Assembly (NCBI RefSeq): GCF_000344685.1
Contig: NW_006920414.1
Location: 2,113,577 to 2,177,576, forward strand
DNA from: Gloeophyllum trabeum ATCC 11539
Taxonomy: Eukaryota > Basidiomycota > Agaricomycetes > Gloeophyllales > Gloeophyllaceae
Direction of reading: 5' to 3'
Length of the DNA stretch: 64,000 nt
Shown here one piece after another: positions 12,444 through 21,481 of the stretch. The notes below the pieces were generated by a model. It ran no database searches, was not told the DNA's origin, and saw nothing but the letters and a program-made list of their open reading frames with translations. Every line of letters starts with the position of its first letter. The first letter of the stretch is position 1. Position numbers and translations under genes: made by a program.

Positions 12444-13338
12444 TTAGCCCTGCTTGGTACCTAGCCAAACAACATATGGCATGCCTAAGACACTGTTTCC
12501 GGTGCGCCAGAGTTTCCATCCGGGACGGGTCGTCCAGAGTTCTAAGAAGCTGCGGACGACATCCTCAGCTCGAAGCTCCGAGACCACGACGACAGTAGTC
12601 GCATGACCAGAAATGTAGTCAAGGGTCTCGACCAAGGGCAGCAAGAGACTAGGATTGTAGATACAATCAACGAGGAGGACCAGGTCCGGGGAGCCGTCGT
12701 CGATGTAAGGCACATATTTCGCCCGGGCGGCAAAGGGCATCGACTGCAGCGCAACCCAGTCGAGTTCTTCCACCGTTATATTACCTCCCTTTGCTGATGG
12801 CTTTGGCCAATCAGGGTAGGACAAAATGATATTTTTGCGAATCAGCGGCAGCAGCACTGAAATATCCGTCACCGTGTATCGTCGGACCATAGGAGACAAT
12901 AGAACGCCCAGTAGTCCGGTACCGGAGCTAGCACCAAACGTTAGTTGGTAAGAGCCTGACAATAGAAGGGAGGCGCTGGTGATTGCGAACCCTAGTTCGA
13001 GTACGTGTGCATTGGCCAGAGCGGTCGGATCCAGAAAAGGTTCTCCTGCAGGGTAATGTTGTTCTTGTAGGATTACTTCGGCCAGAGCAATGCTAGCAGG
13101 TCCATTGTACTGACTAGGAGGCGAGCCTCTGATGTCAAATTACTACTAACCTTGCTCTCCACAGGACGCTTCCAGTGTCCCCTGTGCGAGATCGGAGGGC
13201 TGTCGTGTCCTGAAGCAGGTCGACCTGGATCGTTATTTCTTGCATGCTTTTCTTCTTACGTCTTCTACTACTGTTCTTTATCGCGCTTACAGAAGGATCT
13301 TCAGAGGTCGGCGGTCTCAGCTCGAAGGTCACAGTCAA
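12444..13338 (-). CDS. METTL21-like (Methyltransf_16) lysine methyltransferase
   Basis: Three exons are supported: about 13338-13151, 13113-12991 and 12927-12444. After splicing the protein reads QDTTALRSRTGDTGSVLWRAS, then VLELGSGTGLLGVLLSP, which is motif I of a Rossmann methyltransferase with the SAM-binding G-S-G-T-G. Next come YTVTDIS (the acidic position after strand 2), DLVLLVDCIYNP (D-C-Y in the DxxY position of this family) and TTVVVVSEL. Total length is about 265 residues, normal for METTL21/Efm-type enzymes, which methylate lysines of elongation factors, chaperones or ribosomal proteins; the substrate cannot be told from sequence. The start is uncertain: no in-frame ATG precedes the first residues, so either an upstream exon exists or the internal Met at MQEITIQV is used. 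The first intron is only 37 nt. Confidence 0.75.
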
Positions 13339-13691
13339 CGTGTCCCTCCGGGAGTTAACATGACCCAGCCCACGAAAAGTGCTGCTGCCATCGGCTGTTT
13401 GGCAGGCTGAAAGTTGCGTGTACAGTAGGAAGACCTGGTTGCGTGCTTCAGTTCACTAGAGGTTTGGTGATAACTGCGAGTGTGGCACTCGCCTCTTCAT
13501 CAACGTCTTCTATCGGCTCAGATTCCGATGAGAGGCAAACGAGGCCATGCAGTCGCGACGAGACAGCCGGACAAGTTTCTGCTCCCATTCAAGGTGGATT
13601 TGCTATCGACTTGCAGCTGATGAAAGGCTTGTTCCCGTTACCTTGGGAGCGAGCCTTGAGCCCCCAGGTCGTTACTACCGTATGTTGCCCG
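13339..13691. other. Intergenic
   Basis: Short open frames only, apart from the 8-bp left target duplication (13684-13691) of the next element. Confidence 0.4.
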
Positions 13692-14041
13692 AGGACCCCC
13701 GATAATTGGTATAAATGCCTGATCAGGTTCCGGACAAATTTTGGGACTTTAGAGCCCTCAATGGCTGATTTTTTTACAGACAAATCGGCCGATTCTGGAG
13801 AGCAGGCCTGATTTTTTTCCGGACATTTTGGTCAGACTTGGCCATATTTACCCCGGCACCTGCCGGGGAAGCTAAATTTAGACGTACCCACGCCACAGTT
13901 GCCTTTTAGAGCCACTTTTTCGCTGTGATGCCTGTTTTTTTCCGGACAAAAGGTCCAAAATCGGCGATTTTCCTCCGGACAAAATGGGTTTACTTATGGA
14001 TCCTCGGGATCAGGCATTTATACTGATTATCGGGGGTCCTG
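13692..14041. mobile_element. 350-bp MITE with 8-bp target-site duplication
   Basis: Terminal inverted repeats begin AGGACCCCCGATAAT and continue through GTATAAATGCCTGATC for about 33 bp, with only a few mismatches between ends. The element is flanked on both sides by the direct repeat GTTGCCCG (13684-13691 and 14042-14049). Inside, TTTTTTCCGGACAAA-like units recur four or five times on one strand, and a CCCCGGCACCTGCCGGGG palindrome sits in the middle. It has no coding capacity. An 8-bp duplication fits hAT or KDZ-type transposases; I cannot choose between them. Confidence 0.8.
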
Positions 14042-14357
14042 TTGCCCGCCATTCAAGATCTGCCAGATCTATTTGTGTCTATTTGTTTTGTAGCTCAAAG
14101 AGGCGATATATCTCCCCGTATGGCACCTCGAGCACACTGCAGGGTGTGGTCATGTAAGGTAAACAAACAAATCCTAGCAGTCCAATGGTAAAGCTCTGGT
14201 CGTCCTAATGAAGGAAAATACCGTAAGGTGTTGGAACACTAGGTAATTGAACCAAACACACAGTGCGCTCCGAGTGGGGGAGACTATCCAGACGTCGGGA
14301 GGCGGAACCTCTCGCGGACTGCGCAGGTCTTTCAGTGCGTCTCCCGAAATTCATAAT

Positions 14358-15166
14358 CCCGCTACCGTAGGTACAGTAGTGGGTCTTAGACCCCTCGGAC
14401 TAGGGTACGGTGTAAAAGTCGCTCATTATTTACACAGTTATAAACTGCTGTTAATAACATGTTGTAAACTGCTGTTAATAACATGTTGTAAACTGCTGTT
14501 AATAACATGTTATAAACTGCTGTTAATAACATGTTATTAACAGACCCTCTAGGCAGGGCCGATTTGAGTGTTAAAAACTCCCCCTCTCAGTAGCATGGAA
14601 TCCACCATGCACCGGCAGAGGACCATACACGTAAGTTAAATATCATTGGGTCATCATGTTGTAAAGACCCTCTGACGTACTTCAGCTTGCGAAGTGCACC
14701 TCAAACAGCTCCGGGAGAGTGCAGTGGAAGCCTATCAAGCATTTTAAATCGCAAAAGTGTTTTTGACAATGTTAATATGTCGTTTTAACGTGTATTTAAC
14801 GCATTTCAAACTGAATGTTATTAACTGTTAATAACCCTGTTACAGCAATCCGCGGAAACGATGCGGAATCGCGACCTCCAGAAAATACGACAAAATAGGC
14901 AAGGACTTACCTCAACGGGTTCCACTCAGGTCCAGCATTGGGAGCAAATTATGTGTTTGTGTCTTTTTGAGCTGTCGGCATGGAGCGTGTCCCGACGCCA
15001 AATGGAGTGATTTTTATCGATTACGGCAGTATTTTCACGAGGTGCAATTCCGCATCATTTTGCGGATTGCTGTAAAGAGGGCTTCGGAGCATGCCATGTT
15101 ACTGTTACAAAGTCCTGATGAATTATTCCCGCTACCTACGGTAGCGGGTCTTAGACCCCCCGGACG
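14358..15166. repeat. Block bounded by direct copies of a CCCGCTACC/GGTCTTAGACC motif
   Basis: CCCGCTACCGTAGGTACAGT followed by GGGTCTTAGACCCCTCGGAC at about 14358-14400 recurs in the same orientation at 15128-15166. There it forms the hairpin CCCGCTACC-TAC-GGTAGCGGG. The interval contains GTTAATAAC-rich AT sequence and no gene. It may be the remains of one element with two copies of the same terminus. Confidence 0.45.
14441..14536 (+). repeat. 24-bp tandem repeat, 4 copies
   Basis: Four head-to-tail units of 24 bp, TAAACTGCTGTTAATAACATG plus TTG, with a single change in the last. Each holds the palindrome GTTAATAAC. Related GTTATTAAC words follow at 14540 and 14818-14835. The unit length is a multiple of three, so one frame stays open through all four copies; this is not evidence of a gene. 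Confidence 0.95.
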
Positions 15167-16721
15167 TTCGCAGGTTTCCTGCGATGGTTTCAAGATCTGA
15201 GGGAGCACATGTTACCGCATGGCTGCTACTTTCGATGGTGAACGGCACCTTCAGCATTTCACTTGAACCAATGCCCCTCTTTTAGGAGGGGTTCTGGCAC
15301 CCCCAATATGCGGACCACTTTTCGACCAACTGGCACATCCCGCTGTGCCATGTTTGGCTTTAGTAGTGCCACTAGTCCACTAGTACTGAATGAGGACTTG
15401 GTCTTGAATCTGTCAGACTTGAAAGACTGATCAGCACAGTACACAGTTGCTTCAATAACATGTGTGCAGTCTGTACCGGAACTCTCTGGAACATTCTGGT
15501 ATATTCCACTATTGTACAAAGGCATGGAGCTCGTGTGGGTCAGTGACATCATAGGTGGAGCTCAGTAGGTTTAGGGATCCACGTAGCTTAGTCAGCCTAT
15601 GGGCCACAGTGTATATAAACCCTGCAGCTCTGCTGCCTAATGATAAGGGTTGTTCATACAAGCTTTACCATGGCCAGTAGCTTTAGCATCCAACCAATAC
15701 AGGTGAGTTGTGTAGGGCACACTCTGCATGCTGCTGCCTCCATAACTCTTCATCAGAACCTTGGAAACCCATGCAATCCAGATAAATGTATACATGTATG
15801 CTTACTGCATATTCCGGGCAATGGAACATCTCTCAGTCTGCCCAGGATAAGTATTCACTGGACCTCCCAGACCTGGAAACTCACTCAGCCTGATTAGCAG
15901 CATGTGAACTGACTATGACTTGAGGTGTTAACATTGATCTCAACATGCTGACACAATAATTTGTATGGAATAGTACTCAAGCTCTACAACTTTGAAAGGA
16001 GGGGTAAGCTGCCAACAGCCATCGGCGCTTCTTGAGTAGGGACTTCTCCTTGAATTGATAATGACAGGCTGTCTTGGTTGGACCGGATAATAAGAGCATG
16101 TGAGCATTTTCTTTTTACAGCCAAGGTGGCGGAAAGCCCCTTAATGATGGTAAAAGCACCACAGCCAAGGTGATGGAACAATCAGTCACTGCACCATTGC
16201 CATCTCAAGGAAAAGCCAGCCACAGAAATTCATAGGCAAATTGGCAACCTCATTTCTAAGATCAATCACAGGACTTCTGAGAGAATATATGAATGCTGTC
16301 ACAATATAATCATCATGAATAAAGTACTTTGTCATGAATAGAGTATCATCCTGGGCATTTGGGGAGACAAGATACCTGGAAATGAGCAGAGCACAAATGC
16401 TTAGGTTGCTGTCATTTTTATATTTATGGTAGCAGGCTCTGCCGTGCTCATGCAGCCTTACAGCCTTAATCCTTACACTTCCGGAGTTACACTCTTTGGG
16501 CCTAGCAAAAGACTGTACGGTAGGAATATATGATATTGGTGTCTTGCACTCGCATTTGTGGGCCACGTGGATAATTCCCACGTCCTTTGACATGTACAGT
16601 ACCAGATGCATCCAGTTTGTTGAATCGTACAAAGTCTCTAGTCTCCCACCGTAAATGCCTCCTTCTTTGGTTGCTTAATTAGGACAGTCAGCATATAATG
16701 GTCTGCATCTTGACATGGCAC
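15167..16721. repeat. Repeat-derived sequence, no gene seen
   Basis: Two segments match other repeats in the window. About 15268-15300 (CCCCTCTTTTAGGAGGGG with GGTTCTGGCACC) is inverted relative to 21107-21140. About 16480-16540 (GGAGTTACACTCTTTGGGCC onward) matches the end of the foldback element at 20571. This looks like decayed copies of the same family. Only short open frames are present. Confidence 0.5.
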
Positions 16722-17233
16722 TAGGCCCCCTGAAAATACCCATAGAGGTCTGATAATGGTTTCTGTAAAAATCACCCTCAAATGAGTGCTAGGTCTGATA
16801 CAGTTTTGGTAAAGGACCTGCCAGTGGGATCAATTTTGGAAGCAATTTTCAGGTACAAACGGGCATCCGGAGCCAAGGTCAGATACTATTTGGGTAACAA
16901 TTATGGCCAGAACGGTGCCACAACTTGCCACAATGATCAGGTGGTGAGATTCTTGGATTCCATATACACCAGTGCACCTCAGAGAGGCTCATAAAGCCCA
17001 TACATAACTAAATCTGGTATCGCCACAGGCACTGAAACTTTTTTGTGAATAAATAAATATACTCAAACCCTCAGGTTGGATACCAATGTTTCGGTAAAAG
17101 TCACAACTAAGGCGAGAGGGTGGATACTTTTTGGGTAAAATGCATCCCAATATGGTAATTCTGGTTTTGGTAAAAATGGGGGGAAAGTTTGGTATCTGGT
17201 ATCAGACCTCTATGGGTATTTTCAGCGGGCCTG
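16722..17233. mobile_element. MITE, 34-bp TIRs, internal TTTTGGTAAA units
   Basis: GGCCCCCTGAAAATACCCAT continuing into AGAGGTCTGATA at 16724-16757 is mirrored by TATCAGACCTCTATGGGTAT continuing into TTTCAGCGGGCC at 17200-17231. At least five TTTTGGTAAA-like units lie inside on the same strand. No transposase is encoded. No clear target-site duplication was found. Confidence 0.7.
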
Positions 17234-17569
17234 CAGCACTTTGACCGGGTTGGAGGATTTCAGGTAACGTGACTGATTCCCACTCCCACGCTCTCTGCAC
17301 ATGCCTTTGCTGTTGAGACATACTGTAGATTGACTGCGTATAACCGGAATAAATGACATTTACATGGTCTATAAACCTGTTTGGAGCATTATAAGTCAAC
17401 ACGGTCATTCAAATGTGGAGTATCAGTCGAGACACATTGAAAGGCATGGCACCTACAGCTGTTGCCGGGACTTGGTCACAATGCAGCTGGCCGCCCCATT
17501 TCTGCCCATTCATTCGAAGATAGAGCTACAATATGACCTAAAATGCAGAGAGTAGTAGTGATGCCACGG

Positions 17570-17850
17570 TCCGGCTCACTCTGGTTATTGGCCCAACTTT
17601 CCGGACCTGGGACTGGACCCAAGGTCCAGTTCAGGTAAATGTCCAGACCGTGAACCTCAAAGAACCCAAAATGGCATTGGGTCCGGGTTTGGGTTTGAAC
17701 CCTTCAAAATTACCATACTTAGGTATGGTTCGGGCATTGTGGCTCCACCTGGACCTCACTTCAGGTTCAGTCCACCCCAAAGCCGGACCGCGGACCAGAA
17801 CCTGGGTCAGTTCCGAGGTTCAAACCGGTTCTCCCCGGTTCAGGAACCGT
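17570..17850. repeat. GGTTCGGGT/GAACC-rich repeat interrupted by the LTR
   Basis: Dense short GGTCC, GGTTC and GAACC words (for example GGGTCCGGGTTTGGGTT and GGTTCAGGAACC). The block stops at the LTR boundary at 17851. This composition is like the subterminal arrays of hAT-type MITEs. The continuation beyond the LTR (from 20074) is not obviously the same, so its extent is uncertain. Confidence 0.45.
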
Positions 17851-20073
17851 TGATATGCACTGACACACAACAATCACCAAGGACCAAAGGAAATAAACCT
17901 AAACCCCGTGATATGGGTGAAGGCGGTCCGAGACAACTGAAGGGTATTTAATAGTTCGAGGGGGAAAGGAGGAGTAAGACGCCGTAGGGTAGTCCGTAGG
18001 AAGACCTAGAAAAATAAAACAAAACCTTGACGCCTGAAACAAACACTAAGGGACGCTCCGGAGTATTTATCTCCGGAAAGTCGCAGACAAAGTCGCAAAC
18101 CACGAAACCGAGTGTAGGTTCGGGCCCACGGGAGTAGAAATTGCTAGAGAAACTTGGTTAATTTTATTTCGCTATGTGAGACTCACCGGAGCTAATTGGA
18201 TCGATGGCGGAGATAATTCACTCGACGAGTCAGGCCTATTGGCAAAGCTAAGATCGGTTATAATTCGCTAAGTTCGACGCTTTCGAACTTCTCGGGTCGC
18301 TGAGATCGTAACTCTAATTCTCTGAGATGGTGAAGTCGAAACTTATTTTTCTGTATGCTACTTTGTACAATTTATACTACAGGAATGGCTTTGCNNNNNN
18401 NNNNNNNNNNNNNNNNNNNNNNNNNNNNNNNNNNNNNNNNNNNNNNNNNNNNNNNNNNNNNNNNNNNNNNNNNNNNNNNNNNNNNNNNNNNNNNNNNNNN
18501 NNNNNNNNNNNNNNNNNNNNNNNNNNNNNNNNNNNNNNNNNNNNNNNNNNNNNNNNNNNNNNNNNNNNNNNNNNNNNNNNNNNNNNNNNNNNNNNNNNNN
18601 NNNNNNNNNNNNNNNNNNNNNNNNNNNNNNNNNNNNNNNNNNNNNNNNNNNNNNNNNNNNNNNNNNNNNNNNNNNNNNNNNNNNNNNNNNNNNNNNNNNN
18701 NNNNNNNNNNNNNNNNNNNNNNNNNNNNNNNNNNNNNNNNNNNNNNNNNNNNNNNNNNNNNNNNNNNNNNNNNNNNNNNNNNNNNNNNNNNNNNNNNNNN
18801 NNNNNNNNNNNNNNNNNNNNNNNNNNNNNNNNNNNNNNNNNNNNNNNNNNNNNNNNNNNNNNNNNNNNNNNNNNNNNNNNNNNNNNNNNNNNNNNNNNNN
18901 NNNNNNNNNNNNNNNNNNNNNNNNNNNNNNNNNNNNNNNNNNNNNNNNNNNNNNNNNNNNNNNNNNNNNNNNNNNNNNNNNNNNNNNCCTAAACCCCGTG
19001 ATATGGGTGAAGGCGGTCCGAGACAACTGAAGGGTATTTAATAGTTCGAGGGGGAAAGGAGGAGTAAGACGCCGTAGGGTAGTCCGTAGGAAGACCTAGA
19101 AAAATAAAACAAAACCTTGACGCCTGAAACAAACACTAAGGGACGCTCCGGAGTATTTATCTCCGGAAAGTCGCAGACAAAGTCGCAAACCACGAAACCG
19201 AGTGTAGGTTCGGGCCCACGGGAGTAGAAATTGCTAGAGAAACTTGGTTAATTTTATTTCGCTATGTGAGACTCACCGGAGCTAATTGGATCGATGGCGG
19301 AGATAATTCACTCGACGAGTCAGGCCTATTGGCAAAGCTAAGATCGGTTATAATTCGCTAAGTTCGACGCTTTCGAACTTCTCGGGTCGCTGAGATCGTA
19401 ACTCTAATTCTCTGAGATGGTGAAGTCGAAACTTATTTTTCTGTATGCTACTTTGTACAATTTATACTACAGGAATGGCTTTGCGACCGTTCGGAGATAA
19501 ATAACAAATAAACGCCGCTACCCACAGGATTGCTCAGCACTTTCCTCCGCTATACCATATACCATACGACTCTCTTGCGCTCCCACTTGCTCTTTCCAGC
19601 CCCTATAGGTCGCCTCGACGCTTCGCCACCTGACCCAAGCGGTCCCATCACTCCATGCGACACGCCGGTCACGTGTTAATTACCTCCGGCCGTTTGCTGA
19701 CTGATGCTGACCTTATGGTGACTCGTATGCGTCCGCACCTTCGGTATCTTGACGGAAACGAGGGGGAGTAAGTGCTGGAGGGTGGGCATGAGGAAGACGC
19801 CCCTCGATAGAAGTGTCCGCGGGTCCCGGAGCTAATTCAGCTAGAAGTCGCATTGGTTAAGTCACTCCGGAGCTTTGGTGCGCGGAGATAAATCGCGGAA
19901 TGGGTCCGAGTACGCCTCGAGGATGTTGGGAAGTCCGGAGCTAAATAGAAAAAGTCTTTTAGAGCCCATAGAAGCCTAGAGGCGTGCGAGCGCTGTGTCG
20001 AATAAGCTCCGGGGCGCTTGTATGATGTGCTGAATCCGCGTGTTCGGGGGTCAGACGATCCTGAGGCTTATCA
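17851..20073 (-). repeat. Solo LTR, right copy (TGATATGC...GCTTATCA), split by an assembly gap
   Basis: This is the inverted counterpart of 215-1170. It starts TGATATGCAC and ends GGCTTATCA, giving TG...CA with a short TGATA/TATCA inverted end. The 4-bp direct repeat CCGT flanks it at 17847-17850 and 20074-20077. Removing the 593 N and the duplicated 497 bp leaves a single LTR of about 1133 bp. The TTATCTCCG/TTAGCTCCGG motif recurs at least seven times along it. No internal retrotransposon genes lie next to it, so it is a solo LTR. Confidence 0.75.
18395..18987. other. Assembly gap (593 N) flanked by identical 497-bp sequence
   Basis: 17898-18394 and 18988-19484 are the same 497 bp in the same orientation, as far as I can read without a single difference. 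This is what two overlapping contigs placed in scaffold order look like. The gap is probably not missing DNA. Confidence 0.85.
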
Positions 20074-20570
20074 CCGTACTGGCGCATCACTAGAGAGTAG
20101 ATACTCATGTAGGTACAGGTGTGCACTGTGCATAGTACATTGTACTAAAATGACCAAGACCTATGACAACTCGTGAAGCACTGTCTGGCGCCGGCAACTT
20201 ACCCCTCCTTTGTTCAAGAAATTGATCTTGAGAACTTGCACTAAGTTCAAGATGTTGTGGCTGCTACACCAGGTCAACAAATCATCATAAGGAGAGCATT
20301 TCCACCATGTAAGATAATGCAAGGGATATTGTTAGTAATATAGGGGACCCAAGTTTTCCCCGCTTCTCTTCCAGTCAAGCTCCATCTAGGGACAGGTAGA
20401 ATGTCCTGTGCTGTTGTATCCTATATAGTCTAAGAGATACTTACCCCCTCTCCAAGAATGCTCCATGGTGCATGTCTGTTGCCTGGACATCTGGCATCCG
20501 TCTCACATCATAGTTTTATCTTACAGCCAAACATAGCACGCCGGAGTTTGCCGGTGCGACGAGAAGTGTG
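20074..20570. other. Intergenic, nothing supported
   Basis: No gene or clear repeat beyond the CCGT duplication at its start. Confidence 0.4.
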
Positions 20571-21098
20571 ACACTTCGGGAGTTACACTCTTTTGGGCCT
20601 AGCAAAAGATTGTATGGTAGGGATATATGAAAGATTGGCTTTTGTAAATGATTTTGGGGCTCACAAAGGATAATCTTTGTTGAGGATTTCGAAGCTTGTA
20701 ATATATATTTTCAGCAGTACTATCTTTATTGATACATTATAATTAAATCTTTTAGATTCCCTTCTGACACTGGAGGATTTGTAATCTTTAGGGCTGGGCA
20801 GAAGGTTTTATGAAAGGGAATTCCACAGGCTCTGATTGGCTGGGAATTCTCTTTCGTACAACCTTCCGCCTGGCCCTAAAGATTACAAATCCTCCAGTGT
20901 CAGAAGGGAATCTAAAAGATTTAATTATAATGTATCAACAAAGATAATACTGCTGAAAATATATATTACAAGCTTCGAAATCCTCATCAAAGATTATCCT
21001 TTGTGAGCCCCAAAATCATTTACAAAAGCCAATCTTTCATATATCCCTACCATACAATCCTTTTCTAGGCCCAAAAGAGTGTAACTCCCGAAGTGCGA
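20571..21098. mobile_element. Foldback element: near-perfect 528-bp palindrome
   Basis: The left arm begins CTTCGGGAGTTACACTC and runs to about 20830. The right arm, about 20850-21098, is its reverse complement with only scattered changes, ending GAGTGTAACTCCCGAAG. Each arm is about 250 bp and the loop is only 20-40 bp (around TCTGATTGGC). It does not code. GTGCGACG just left and GTGCGATG just right could be a mutated 8-bp target duplication. A partial relative lies at 16480-16540. Confidence 0.85.
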
Positions 21099-21481
21099 TG
21101 CAATTCAAGGGTGCCAGAACCCCTCCCAAAGGAGGGGCATTAGTACATTCCGGGAGAAAAGCAGCAGTAGTCGGGCAAAGCCACGTATATTCGTCGCTGT
21201 CTCTCCCAAACAGTTACCAAGCATATTATGTCACAAATAGATGCTTTCATCCTCACTTCGAGGACACAGAAATCCCGGCAACGCGTTCTCTAGCTGAGCC
21301 ATCTCAAAATGGACGCGCCTCTAATGAGCCCACGTGACTCCAAACCGTGTGAAATCCTCTATCACGGTTAGCATGGCACGACTAGATTCAGACTACAAAG
21401 TCTCCGGCCACAAGGTTCCATCCAGCTCGCGGGCACCACACTCTGCTACTTCTAACTTCTGGCTTTTTCATCGAACACGCA
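21099..21481. promoter_or_regulatory. Upstream region of the nucleoporin gene
   Basis: Includes GGGTGCCAGAACCCCTCC at about 21107, a remnant shared with 15270-15300. No coding frame is supported and no TATA box is evident. Confidence 0.35.

Noticed and set aside
14247..14540. 97-codon frame ending in repeated KLLLITC units, like a repetitive membrane peptide
   Set aside because: It is the translation of the 24-bp tandem repeat; the unit is a multiple of three so any frame without stop stays open.
215..20073. A 20-kb transposon with long terminal inverted repeats enclosing host genes
   Set aside because: The right copy alone has TG...CA ends and its own CCGT duplication, so each is a separate solo LTR; no transposase lies between.
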